DNA of 64,000 nucleotides from Nyssa sinensis (taxonomy: Eukaryota > Streptophyta > Magnoliopsida > Cornales > Nyssaceae): NCBI GenBank assembly GCA_008638375.1, contig CM018038.1, forward strand, positions 15,894,515 through 15,958,514, read 5' to 3'. Of this stretch, positions 50,052 through 62,310 are shown in pieces. Position 1 is the first letter of the stretch. Each line of letters opens with the position of its first letter. The position numbers and the translations under genes are program-made. The notes under the pieces are model-generated. The model was not told where the DNA came from and made no database searches. It saw only the letters and a program-made list of their open reading frames with translations.

Positions 50052-52390
50052 ATACAACGATGTGGGCAGAAGAATCAAAGTCATGTCCTTTGCTTGAAGA
50101 GTTAACACTTGTATCACTTGAATAGAACCGCAGTCCTATACTGAATCATATATAATCACTATTATTAAGGAATGAACAGTTGAGTGGTTGTCATGAATTC
50201 ACTTGAATTCTTGATAATTTGTTTGCAACCTGAGATAACTCGAAATTTTTTGACTTGCTTTTTTTGGGACTAATTTTTTTTCTTATGTTGTAACCCACGT
50301 ATATGAATATTATCTTTTAAGGTTTTAACTTAAGAGAAGATAGTTGTTATCGGAAAAAATAAGTTTCGGGGTTTTGAAAGTTTTTGCTTTTATAATCTCT
50401 TTGATACATAACAGATTGATTATTGTTGCCTGTGAAACATAGGCATCTCTTCAAATTACGTAAATCTCATATTTTCTCTATACATTTTGTTTATTTTTAT
50501 TTATTTAATATCAATTTATTATTTATTTGATTACTTCCTTACAACATAAACAAACATGAATTTACTTCTCTAGCGAAATGCATGTGATCATAATGCAGTG
50601 TTGATTTATAACTAAATTGCCCATTTGGGTTTTAAGTATTGATATGATCCAAAATTAAATTAATTAAGATTAAAAATGTTGGAGCTTAATTGATTATCAC
50701 GACAAGATGGGTACCGTGGATGAGCACAACAGGCAAAAATGAAAGGACATGGACATCGACATGGTCCTTCCAAAGAACACACATTTTTGGGGCAAGGTAC
50801 ATCATGACCAATTAAATGATCTCAGCCACCCATTTTCACTAGTCACTTACCAAAAACTAAAGTCGGTTTGTACCCAAGACATCAATACCCTTTTGGGTTT
50901 TATTTTTTTTATTTTTAAGATTGAGGTTAGAGAGGTTCTCTTCAAGGGCAGAAAACTAACCAAAACCCTACTCTCACCCACACACAGTCCCTCAAGTTTG
51001 AAATTCTAGTCTCCTTACAGAAGATGACTAAAATTAGAATTTATTGATTGAGTTGTTAAATATTTTTCATAATTATTTTCATGGCCTTAATAAAAAGGCA
51101 AACCCGGAAAATAGTACTAATAAATATATATATTTAACCTAAACTCGTAATTTTTATATCATAATAAAATAATTTTATTATTACACTAAGACATAAAACC
51201 AAGACATTAGATTTGGTGGTGCTAGCCTGTAATTAACTTGGAGAGAGAAAAGAGTTCAATAAAATTGACTAATCACAAAAATAAAAACAGAAAAACACTG
51301 TTTTGTGGTACTTTTGCTGTTAACATGAAAACCATGGGCTGGTCCATCCATTTTGTTTTTGCAGTGTGATTCAATGTATGCAATATGGTTAACTGTCATG
51401 AACCTGCCCATTGGGACCATTTTTTTCCAAATCACGTGGCCATGATCTATGATGGCAACTGCTTTGTTCAACCAAAATACACTTCTTAGGAGTATTTAAC
51501 CTAATTTACTAATAACTAGATGGTTTAGGTTAAGAATCAGTTTAATCATTTTTTATAACAAATTGCACCAGTCTTGACAAGCTGGATTAAATCTATGGCA
51601 ATAATTAGTCCATTCTAAATCAACATCTTCTAAAACAGACACCAAGATATATATATATATATATATATATATGTGTCAACCAGCCAAGATATATCGTATA
51701 CTATAAGATTTTAGGCAGTGCAATTCTAACTCCTTTTTTATGTCATTAGCCAAGAAACAAGTGGGATTTATCATGTTGATTTTAAAGCTAATCTATCAAA
51801 ATTAAACTATTTATACTTGGAAATCGAATCTTTAATGGACCACTTGGATTGTTTTAAAATTCTTCTTTTATATATAAAAATTTGCAATTCTTCCCCTCGA
51901 TCTCTACAAAAGACTCAACTACTTGTTTCCATGCTTTGTTTTTGTCCTTATTGCTCTCTCTCTCCCTCCCTCCCTCCCCATCAATCTGGCCCCACAAACG
52001 GTAATTCTAAAGCAAGAACAAACCTAGACTCATGGCCATTAATTAGTACAAAAACAGTAAACTAATTTAATTAATTTTCCATATCCCACACAATAGGCAA
52101 GAAAACAATTGGCTTAAAAGTAGATTAGTAATAAGATCACGCTTTCTCTGTCATGGATTAATCTGATAAGTAGGATTACGTAGACCAAAGGGCACCTTCG
52201 ATTCAAATCTATTTAAACAACAAATGCAGCGCGCTACTCGCACGAGCACATGTGCATATAGGGTGAAACAATCCCCACTTCTGATATGTACTCTGCACTC
52301 CAATTTCACTATTTATAATTGGATGCGTATCAACTTTTGGGAGTGTTAGAAATGGCACCGGGTTGGGTGTTATTTTTTTGACCCTGACTT
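49688..52390. repeat. Duplicated block B2 left end plus 2.3 kb kept only in copy B
   Basis: 49688-50047 matches A from 34212, ending in a (TA)n tract. The next 2.3 kb has no partner in A. Similarity resumes at about 52390 (TTTATATTTTTTATTTTTGA). Since the two sides join at a (TA)n tract in A, a deletion in A is as likely as an insertion in B. Contents are AT-rich, with a (TA)n tract at 51649-51672 and CTCCCTCC repeats near 51960. The frames at 50749-51009, 51256-51471 and 51817-52065 are not recognisable as genes. Confidence 0.6.
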
Positions 52391-54639
52391 GTTTATATTT
52401 TTTATTTTTGATCTCATCCTGTTTTTTTTTAAAGATTTACTTCGATTCTGATTCTGACCCTAATTACGTTTACATTTTTTGACTCCACTCCGATTCAAAT
52501 TTTTTTTTTCTTAAGTAAGTTAAAGTTTTATTTTTGGTAAATAAATTTAAATTTTATTGGCCAAATAAGTAATACAATAAAAAATAATATTAGTATGATC
52601 TGAAAAAATTTAAAATTAATTTTTTATAGTGTGATTTATTGATAAATTTAATATATATAATGATAATAAAAAAATTTAATATATAAAAGGGATAGGGTCT
52701 GGACAATGTGAGCATCTCTGAACCCGTTGTAAACTCGATGAAATTTTAAAAGCTTCATTTCGATTCAAGCTCGATTCCGTTTATGAATATCTCATACCCG
52801 TCTTATTAGGAATGCGATGGGACGAGATAAATTATTTTTCTATTGGAGTATATATGAGAGTAGGAATATGATTTCCCTTATATATACACACGTATAGAGT
52901 ATAAATATATACACACATATATATACACACACACACGTATAGAGTATAGGTTTGTCATGTAAAAAGGTAGGAATATAGACAAGCACTGAGGGCTTTTTTT
53001 TTTTTTTGATAAGTGGGTGTATTCGGATCACTGTAGCATTCAAAACCCTGCTGAAAGAAAAAACAAAACAAAACATTAGAAGACAAAATGCTATGATTGT
53101 GATAGAGAATAGCGGTTTTGTGGTCGATATTGTGGGCTGAGAATTTGTATTTTGTGCGCGCGCGCGCGTGAGAGAGAGAGAAACCTCCTAGGGTTTCTTC
53201 CCAAAAAAATTTGTTCCTCTGTTTACGTTTCAGCTGATGATCACATGGAGCCCCAAGTCTATAGCTATATGCGTTTGCAATGAAAGTGATTGAAACAAAC
53301 GTTCGCATGGGTCTACATTGCATAAATATATGTGCTTGATTTGATCATTAATTTGATGTGCGTTTCAATCCTACAAACAAGCAGTTTCTGTGAAGTTGGC
53401 AATACAATTATTGAGCCATGCCATTGCCACGGACCTCTCTCCTTGAAAGTTGAAAGTGATTGAGCCAATCATTCGAGGGGAATTGCAAGCTATATGATGT
53501 TGTGTATGGTCTGTCTAATTTGGTTCACAAGTGATAGCATGGGTTGTGTGCTGCTCTTTATTTTTTATTACTAATTTCAGAACTTTCACGTGATCACCAA
53601 TTATTTTCATGCATAGTACACGAGTATGATAAAATTATTAATTTTATAATTCTTTTCATTAATTTTTTTTTAAATTTTAACTATTTTTTATTTCTTTTAT
53701 TTTCTAAATAAATGTTAATTAAAACTTTAAATTTATTTTCATATAAAATAAAATAAAGTTATTTACCTTAAATTTATTTTTATATAAAAAAATCTTTTAA
53801 AACAGTTAGAAAAAATTAGTCAAAAATAAAAAAATGAAAATAAAATAAATAAAATGAATAGTTTTGTTGTTTTGATTAAAAAAATTAATTGAAGAGAAGT
53901 ATTTATATTATCAGTAATAATAGGAAAGATTAGTGTAATTTTAAAAATCTAAAAAAAAATTAATATAATTATTCAAAATTTCAAAAAAAGATCAGTTTAA
54001 TTTATCATATATGTGTGTGTACACCATTGAAGAGCATTGATAAAAAATTGAAAGAAACGCTGTAAATTTTTTTTTTTTTTTTTGGCTCTTTGGTGTCCAT
54101 AATGCTCAAATGTTAAGTGGTATTCATGGATTAAAACTTGGTTCCTCTCTCTAGAGCTAGTTTCTTTCAACTTCTTTAATGCATTATTAAATTTAAATCA
54201 TTTAATAATTTCTCGTGTCGCTCATCTGACGAGATATATATATAGAGAGAGATAGAGAAATGAGAAAATCTATTAGTCTCATATATATTTGCAAAATCAC
54301 AGTATCACAACAATTTTTCACATATCAATCTTTATAAAATTTAGATTATGGTTTTTAAAATACAGTATTGTAAATTCAAACTTTCCCGAGATATAGTATT
54401 TTAATTATTGATTATTTTAAAAATTAAATTTTTATTTATTATATTACGTTTATCTCTAGTACTGCACTAAATCATTGAATAATTAAAATATCATGTTTTC
54501 TATAAACTCAAATTTATTGTAACCTTGTCCTTAAATGTAATTCTATAATCTTTCTTATTTTGCAGATATTGTATTAAAGTAAACTACTAGTAATTAGAGA
54601 TTTGACTTAAAATTGAGTTAAGAGCCAACTAATATTATT
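52391..54639. repeat. Duplicated block B2/B3 (paired with A 34.58-35.74 and 37.02-37.35 kb)
   Basis: It carries the same run of landmarks as A: the AAGCACTGA...GGCTTTTTTTT phrase, the (GC)n tract, TTTCAGCTGATGATCACATG, and CATGCCATTGCCACGGAC. About 700 bases at 53495-54190 have no counterpart in A (35645-35655). The PIF/Harbinger element of A is absent at about 54296. No coding sequence recognised. Confidence 0.75.
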
Positions 54640-54836
54640 AAACTTGAAGAAATAAAAAAGAGAAAGAAATTTATATATATTTCTGTGTGTATAAAATTGT
54701 ACAATATGAGGTTTATTTATAGGTACAATATGAGAATACAATGTGGGAGTGTATCCGATATGAGACAAAGTGAAAATAGAGTATATGAGTAATCTAGAAT
54801 ATTCTAACATCCCCCCTCAAACTCGAGATGACGAAG

Positions 54837-55400
54837 TCAACTGGAGTTTGGAAACAAGATCACGGAGCCGACCAGGAGGATGAGACTTCGTGAAAATATC
54901 GGCAAGTTGATCTTCAGACGAGACAGAGCGAAGATCCAAGGTGCCCTACTGAAGATGGTGCCGAATGAAGTGACAATCAATTTCAATATGTTTGATGTGC
55001 TCATGAAAAACATCATTGTGAGCAATCTAGATGGCGCTCCGATTATCACAATAAAGAGGAGAACTAGTCAGCTGAGGAGCACCCATGTCTGTCAAAAGCC
55101 ATCGTAACCACAAAAGTTCAGCTGTAGTATCAGTAAGGGCACGATACTCAGCCTCAGTACTAGAGCAGGCAACAACAGTCTGCTTCTTACTACGCCAAGA
55201 AATAAGAGAGGTGCCGAGTAAGAAACAGTAGCCCGTGGTGGAGCGACGATCGGTAGATCACTAGCCCAATCAGCATCAGAATAGGAGCGGAGCTCAAGAG
55301 ATGAGCGAGAGAAAAAGTGAAGGCCATGAAACAGAGTTCCCTTGACATACCGTAAAATGCGAAGAACAACAGCATAGTGGGTAGAGCGAGGGGCACTCAT
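54837..55400 (-). pseudogene. Copia RNase H region, frameshifted
   Basis: The minus frame at 55400-55092 starts with MSAPRSTHYAVVLRILRYVK and SYSDADWASD, the RT-RNase H junction of copia elements. It changes frame again before the NDVFHE/KHIE region near 54990 and the DIFTK motif near 54890. It continues the RT pseudogene after the break near 55498 and ends close to the polypurine tract. Confidence 0.8.
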
Positions 55401-56533
55401 AAATTGGCTAACCAGATGAACATCATAAGAAATGTCTGGTCAAGTAACAGTGAGATAAATGAGACTACCGACCAGTTGTCGATGCAGAGTAGCATCAGAA
55501 GAGATTCACCATCAGTTGCAAGTAACCGAACATTAGGATCAAGCGGAGAAATGAATGTTTTGCTGTCAGTCAAGCCGGCCTTAGAAAGCAAGTTTGATGC
55601 ATACTTAGCTTGAAAGAGATAATAACCATCTGATCCAGATGTAACCTCAAGACCTAGAAAGTAGTTAAGCTGCCCCAAGTCCTTCATCTCAAAGTTCTGA
55701 CTCAAGAAGTGCTGAAGATCTCGAATACCAAAGAGATCATCGCTTGTAATGATCATGTCATCAACATAAAGAAGAATAAGAATAATACCAGCACCAGTGG
55801 TCCAAAGGAAAAGAGCTGAGTCATAGGCATTAGGGGTAAACCGCTGTTGAGCAACAACACAATTGAATTTAGCAAACCAAGTTCGGGGAGTTTGTTTGAG
55901 ACCGTAGAGAGCACGCCGAAGACAGCAAATTGTGTGAGGATGATGTGCATAACCAAGGGGAGGATGCATATAAACTTTCTCAGCAAGATCACCATTCAAG
56001 AATGCATTTTTGACATCCATCTGAAACAGTTGCCAATGACGCACAGCAGCAATAGCAAGCAAGAAACGGACAGAGGTAAGACGAGCAACAGGGGCAAAAG
56101 TCTCCTCATAGTCAATACCATACTCTTGAGAGAAACCCTTGGCAACAAGACGAGCTTTGTAGCGTTCCACTAATCCATCTGACCGAGTCTTGATTTTGTA
56201 GACCCACTTACATCCAACTGCAGACTTGCTAGGAGGTAAATCCACCAAGTCCCAAGTATGAGTTTTAGTGAGAGCTTCTAGTTCATCAGACATAGCTTTC
56301 TGCCAAAGAAGGTCAACACTAGCCTCACGATAACTGTGAGGTTCGTGAAGGGTAGCAAGAGCATAATAACAATGAAAATCTTGAAGATGAAAAGGAGGAG
56401 CTCTTACTCTAGTGGATTGACGAAGTGCAGGTACCTGGACAGGCTTGGAGGTAGTTAATGGATCAAGAGTATCAGCAGACGTGTCAGATGACTCTGAGAC
56501 AGGCGAAGAAGGAACATCTGAGGAGTTCGGCAT
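55397..56533 (-). pseudogene. Copia reverse transcriptase, longest surviving frame (RVT_2), frameshifted at end
   Basis: The frame opens at 56533. Its RVT_2 domain spans about residues 75-340: WVYKIKTRSDG near 110-120, the first catalytic Asp in FQMDVKNAFLNGDL (Asp173), and YVDDM at 256-260 for the other two. The connection to RNase H is lost by a frameshift near 55498, after residue 345. The first 50 residues are the Ser/Pro-rich spacer after integrase. All three active-site Asp are kept, so it died recently or as part of a trans-mobilised copy. Confidence 0.88.
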
Positions 56534-56535
56534 CT

Positions 56536-57720
56536 CTACAAAGGAGTCAGGAAATAAAGCAATGGAGGGGTCAGTAAAGATAGGAGCATAACTAATAGAA
56601 GACTGCGAAAAATGAGAAATACTCGTAAATATCTTATGTTCCCAAAACTCGACATGACGAGAAATACGAAGACGTTTAGCGATGGGATCATAACAACGAT
56701 AACCCTTTCGAGTGAGACCACAACCAAGAAGACAGCAGAGTCGGGATTGAGGCTCAAGTTTGGTGCGTTTAGGTGAGGGAAGAGTGACAAAACAAACACA
56801 ACCAAAAACTCAAAGTAATGAATAGTTAGGAACTATACCATGGAGAAGCTCAAAAGGAGTTTTATTGTGTATAGTGGGTGAAGGAACACGATTGATGGTG
56901 TAGACAGCAGTAGGAGCAGCTTAACGTTCTGGAAGAGAAGCAGAGATGAGAAGTGCTCTTACTGTATCTAGAATGTGGCGATGTTTACGTTCTGCTCGAC
57001 TATTTTGTTATGAGGTGTATGGACAAAAATGGTGAGAGACTGTCCCATTGTGCTGTAAAAGGGAAAGAAATGACTTATCCTTGTATTCCATTGCATTATC
57101 TGAACGAAAAGTTTTAATGGTACAAGAAAATTGAGTTTACACCATTTTGTGAAAATTCTGGTAAATAGTGGTGAGTTCAGACCTATGCTGCAAAAGATAT
57201 ATCCAAGTATAACGATTGTAATCATCCACAAAGATAACAAAATAACGAGATCCCCCCTCAGTTGGTGTTGGGGCAGGACCCCATATATCAGAATGAACTA
57301 AGTCAAAAGGTGCTGTGGAAAAAGAGTCACTTTTACTAAAGGATAAATGTGTTTATTTTCTAAAATGACATGACACACAATCAAAAGACTGAAATTTAAC
57401 TGGACCTAAATGACCCTGAGAAGCCAAGAACTGGACATGTGGAAGTGAGGCATGACCCAACCGGGAGTGCCACAAATTGGAAGTAACTGTAATGGCAGCC
57501 ATGGAAGTGTTTGTGGAAGAAGGAATCTGTAGAGATGTGAGCTCAAAAAGATGTCCAATTTTACGGCCTGTCCCAAGCAGCTAACCCGTCCGTGAATCCT
57601 GTACATCAACACCCTTGTTAGAAAATTTCAGATTAACGCCTAACTCACAAAGTTGTCCAACAGAAAGAAGATTTAAGGATAATTGAGGCACAAGGTAAGT
57701 ATCACTGACAGATAAATTAG
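56536..57720 (-). pseudogene. Copia protease end and integrase, broken
   Basis: On the minus strand the pieces are in order: protease tail and pre-integrase (NLLSVGQLCELGV), a GAG-pre-integrase-type region ending near 57360 (SRLGHAS, then FDCVSCH), the integrase core (DDYNRYTWIY near 57220, TFRSDNAMEY near 57110), and a C-terminal part (PFELLHGIVPNYS, FGCVCFVTLPSPKRTKLE) near 56860-56760. At least one in-frame TAA interrupts the core near 57135, and several frame changes occur. It cannot give a working enzyme. Confidence 0.8.
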
Positions 57721-58096
57721 AAGTAGAAATAGACCCTACGTGACTAACAGGCATATGAGATCCATTGGCAGTGTATATTGCAGTATTGGGAGACAGAGAG
57801 GAATGGCGGTGCGTGGCAGTTCGTGAGGTAAGATACCGTCACAAGGAAGAGCACCGAAAATTTTTCGAAAGAACGGCTGAAAAAAAAAAAAAGACTATAG
57901 GCCACAAGTTTGTGGCTCTGATACCATGAAGAAATAAAGAAGAGAAAGGAATTTATATATATTTCTGTGTGTATAAAACTGTACAATATGAGGTCTATTT
58001 ATAGGTACAATATGAGAATACAATGTGGGAGTGTATCCGGTGTGGGACAAAGTGAAAATAGAGTATATGAGTAATCTAGAATATTCTAACAAAACT

Positions 58097-59462
58097 CATA
58101 ACCCCAAAGAGTGGTTCAATGGAAGCTGGCTATTAGTAAAGGGCTTATCTTCAAATTCTCGCGTTTGACTTTTCTCGTTAGCAAAAACTTGAGACCATCA
58201 TCCCAAAAGTAATGGCGTAAAGATTGATAGGAGACTATACAGACCTAATTTGGATTTTCTCACTTCTAGAGATAAAAATGATTGAACTCACATATATTTT
58301 ATTAAAGTATGTCTCATCACCTCATGTCTAAAAATAAGACAATCGGTTATGTATAACATTATACATTTATCTATGGACTTAATTAAATACAATAAGCTTA
58401 TTGTTATGTTTGGTTTCACTTGTTAATAGTACTTAATGATTTTTTTAAGTTTAAAATGGACTTTTTAAATTTGTTAGGTGTTTGATTTGGCTTATTGACC
58501 TTACTTAATGTATCTATACTTAACTCATAACGGACTTTTTTAAAAAGTAATTCAAATATTAAATAACTTAAATCAAACAGTACCTTTTTATCGTTACTTA
58601 TTCAAACAGCTACTTATTCAAGTCACAACTTAACTCAAATCATAATTTTTTTCAACTTATCCAAACGAGCACTATATTTAGGCTCCAAATGGTAGTAAAG
58701 AAGCTCCACTTTTTTCCTTTTTTTTTTTATGAATGCTAATATTATTTTTAAAAGAATATATGTTTATGTTCATTGGTTCTTTCGTAGGGCATGGTTAATA
58801 AATGCTCCACAAGATTAAGTTCTCTTGACCTGTTTAGAGTTGTTTACCCAAAAATGATTCCTGATAAGTAGTAGAACAAAAATAGTTGTGGATAATCAAC
58901 TGGACAAAAGTAATTATTAAAAACATTAATCGAAAACAATTATGAAATATGTATTTTTCTCTCTTTACCTTTTGTTAAGTAGATGGTTTGTATATATATA
59001 AAAATATATTAAATATAATATATATACCGTATATTATAAATAAAGTAACTGTATATTATAAATAAATTAATATGTAACAAAGTAATCATATAAAATATAT
59101 ATATAAGATGCGGGTAAGTTATTTTTTTTTTAAAAAAAAGTTAAGATACATGAAGTATTTATTTTAAAGAAAGTTTAGGTTACTTTTATAATTTTTTTGA
59201 GATTATATATAAAATTTTAGCGATTTAGGGTGGGATTATTTCTGTTCCAATATTCCTTCTTTTATTCAATTACACTTCACTCAATATCTTTATTATTGAA
59301 GTACAGATATAAGTTTTTTTTTGTTTCTTTTTTACATTAAACAAAGCAATTCTTCAAGTAGTTAGAGCCTGATTAATTTATCTTTTTTAACATAAAGTCA
59401 TTGTCTCACACAGAGTCGTATCATGCATGTATTACTAGTCTTGACTGATGACTGATTTTAGA
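58097..59462. other. Remainder of duplicated block B3, then unique AT-rich sequence
   Basis: Up to about 58794 this matches A (37354-38057). Beyond that it is single-copy AT-rich sequence with runs of TATA and no coding sign. The left copy of the 65-bp repeat that brackets the hAT element lies at about 59409-59470. Confidence 0.6.
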
Positions 59463-59470
59463 GATACAGA

Positions 59471-60013
59471 TAGGGGTGTCAATTCGTGTTATCGTGTCGT
59501 ATTCGGATCGTGTCAAGGTATACATATTCAAAAATATATATTAACCCTAACCCGACCCTATTAACTAATCGTGTCAAGTTTTAAAACTCAAACCCAACTC
59601 ATTTATTAAACAGGTTACACGTGTCGACACACTTAACCCGTTTATTTTAATTTTTTATTTTTTAAATAAAAAAATTACCTATCTTTCAATATGTATAGAC
59701 AATTTTCATGTTTAGTAAACTTTGAACATATACTAAATCAAAGTAGAAACTTTTTTTTATAAATAAAAAATCTTAAAACCTGAATAAACTTTCAATATGA
59801 GACGAATTACCTTAACTCATGATATTTTTTTTATAATTAAATGTGTTAAACAGGTTAACACTACTAAAACCCAAACCCGACATGTTTATTAATCGTGTTT
59901 TATACGTGTTAACCCATTTATGACTCAAACTCATTTATGCTAAACCAAAACCAGTTAATTTCGTATCATGTTTGAATCGTGTTATCGTATTATGTCAAAA
60001 ATTGACACTCCTA
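59471..60013. mobile_element. Non-autonomous hAT element 4, 543 bp
   Basis: Left end TAGGGGTGTCAATTCGTG, right end in reverse TAGGAGTGTCAATTTTTG, with GTGTTATCGTGTCG-type phrases beneath both ends. Flanking 8-mers GATACAGA and GATATAAA agree at six positions. The element sits between two copies of a 65-bp sequence (ATGCATGTATTACTAGTCTT on the left at about 59423, ATGCATGTATTATTAGTCTT on the right at about 60047). A fragment of the same family is at 32716-32782. Confidence 0.75.
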
Positions 60014-60099
60014 GATATAAATAGAAAAATTCACAAAGTTGTATAATGCATGTATTATTAGTCTTGACTGATGACTGATTTTAAAGATACAAATAATAA

Positions 60100-61009
60100 A
60101 AATCGAACCTGCAAGAAGTAAGTTACTTATAAGCGACCTAACCTAAATTTATAATAAACTTTTTTTATTTTTTTGGTAATGTGTTGAATTATTAAAGGTT
60201 ATATGGGTACTTACATAACACTTAAAATGACATTAGATCCTGGAGCCCATAAACTTTTCGAGAAGCTTAACGAAAAGTGTGCTTTGGATATTGATTGTGC
60301 GGTTTCCAAGAAAAACCAGAATAATTCGCCTCAAAACACACGGCTAAACATGCATCTTCTGTAATATTTTTTATTATCAAACAGTAATATTATAATTAAT
60401 TGAGTATTGTTACAGTAAGTTGGAATGTATATGAAATAAAGTGTTTTAACTATTAGATCATCTCGAAATTAAATTTTTATTTATTTCAATTATTTTATCT
60501 CAAGTTTTGAGATCATCCAAAAATTAAAATATCTTATTTTATATATATAAATGAAAATTTAGATTTTTTATTTTAATTATATAAATTACCATGATTAATG
60601 AATAAAGAATTTTAATTTTGGTTAAATTTTAACATAATTTTAAGTTATTTTAAATTTTTTTTAAATATTTGAACATGTCTCGTTTCAATAGAATACCATA
60701 AATTACTTTTTTAAGGAATAAACAGTATAAAATTTAATCACCCTTTAGTTATGTAATAAAAAGCGAAGAAAGAACAAAAGAGGCCAACCAACTCGTTTGA
60801 AATTGTGAGTTAAGACAAAATGTAGAGGCATTGAGAATGGGACCTAACTCATCAAATTCTTTTCCCCACATCATGAATTGTTCCTCTCATGTTAACCATA
60901 CAATAAATACACTTTCATTCTCACTACCCTACCATATATGCATCTCCTTCTCCCTCTCCCTCTCTACTATACTATCCTTCTTTATGTTTTTTTGTATATT
61001 TTTTTCTAG

Positions 61010-61042
<33 letters not shown>

Positions 61043-62135
61043 AGTGAGGACAGATTTTAACTTAATGATAAAGATGTTTCGCTGTAAGTTTTGTTTCATA
61101 TCGTAAAATGTGTATTTTAAAAATGTTTATTAATTTAATACTATTATAAATTTGAATTTATATGAATTTCTTTTTTTTAACCATTAAATAATCTAAAAGT
61201 TAGAGATAAATTACTTAAAATGAATAAAAACTCAACCATTAAATTATTTAATAATTAAAGAACTTCATCTTATATAAATTCAAACATATGGAAGCATTGC
61301 TCTTTACAAATGGTAGGAAAGTTATTTTAGAATATATGAGTGCGACTGTGTGTGTTGTGTTCATGCCAATGGCAATGAGCCAATCAATCCTTCAGAAGCT
61401 TATGCATACAGAAAGAACCTGACAGGCTCTTTGTGCTAACTCCATCCTCTTCGGTTCAGACAGAAATGTGGGTCAAAGTTTTCTGAGTATTCCAAATTAA
61501 AATATTTTGTTGTTTGATATAGCAGATTTCGGTGAAAAAGACATGGAAATCACCTGGTGAGAGAAAGACACATGTAAAAAGCAGATTCCATTTTAGTCCT
61601 TGTAGTCTCTAGGTGCCAAATAACACACCCTAACATAATACATACTTTATTTTATATATATATAGAGAGAGAGAGAGAAAAAGATAGAGAGTTAATAATT
61701 ATATTGATTTTTTTAAGATTTTTAAAAATATATTGATATTTTTTATTTTATTTGAGAATATATAAATATATTATTTTAATTAATCTTTTTTAAAATAATA
61801 AAATTATCCATTTTATTTATTTATTTTTATATTTTTTCAATTTTGATTAATTTTCTCTAACTTTTTTAAGATTTTATTATTATTTTATTTAAAAATAAAT
61901 TTAAGATAAATAACTTATTTATATATTTATATAAAAATAAATTTAAAGTTTTTATAAATATTTATTTAAAAAATAAAAAATAATTGGTCAAAATTTTAAA
62001 AATTGAAAAAATAAATATAAAAGAGATAGTTTTATTATTTTGAATAAAAAATTTACTAAAAGATGTATTGTATATTGTGTAAAATAGAAGAAATCAGTAT
62101 AATTTTAAAAATTTGAAAAAAATCAGTGAATTTTA

Positions 62136-62174
<39 letters not shown>

Positions 62175-62200
62175 AAGGGGTACCCTCGATCCTCAATTTG
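60100..62200. other. Non-coding region upstream of the bHLH gene
   Basis: Mostly AT-rich, with (TA)n tracts at 61014-61039 and 62139-62169 and GA repeats at 61665-61690. The 91-codon frame at 60831-61106 runs into the (TA)n tract and shows no similarity. No transposon termini were recognised. The distal promoter of the bHLH gene may lie here. Confidence 0.5.
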
Positions 62201-62206
62201 GGTTCC

Positions 62207-62214
62207 TATATATT
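62207..62214 (+). promoter_or_regulatory. Candidate TATA box of the bHLH gene
   Basis: TATATATT lies 97-104 bases before the start codon, after a GC-richer stretch (GGGGTACCCTCGATCC). Transcription would start around 62240, giving a short 5' UTR that includes a (GA)n tract at 62284-62305. Position and context fit, but the surrounding AT-richness makes chance matches likely. Confidence 0.35.
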
Positions 62215-62310
62215 CTTCTATTTGGTTTTACTTCATGTTTATCAAGGTGTGTTCTTGGATTAGCACTCACCAAATTGACTTTTGAGAGAGAGAGAGAGAG
62301 AGAGAGTGAG

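Larger units (their letters stand above)
54645..58091 (-). mobile_element. Copia element C, both LTRs and target duplication, gag-deleted
   Basis: LTRs of 165 bp each (54645-54809, 57927-58091) start TGAAGAAATAAA on the + strand and end TTCTAACA. The 5-bp target duplication is AAACT at 54640-54644 and 58092-58096, and copy A of the duplication shows the empty site at about 37350. The primer site TGGTATCAGAGCCA (57926-57913, -) touches the right LTR. A purine tract (minus strand, complement of 54810-54825) touches the left one. The internal part begins with leader, then protease C-terminus (LSLNLLSVGQLCELGV on the minus strand near 57690-57630), integrase, RT and RNase H. Gag and most of protease are missing. 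LTRs differ at seven positions by eye. Confidence 0.92.

Noticed and set aside
55847..56173. 108-codon + frame inside copia C
   Set aside because: It is antisense to the RT domain, whose motifs are unmistakable on the minus strand.
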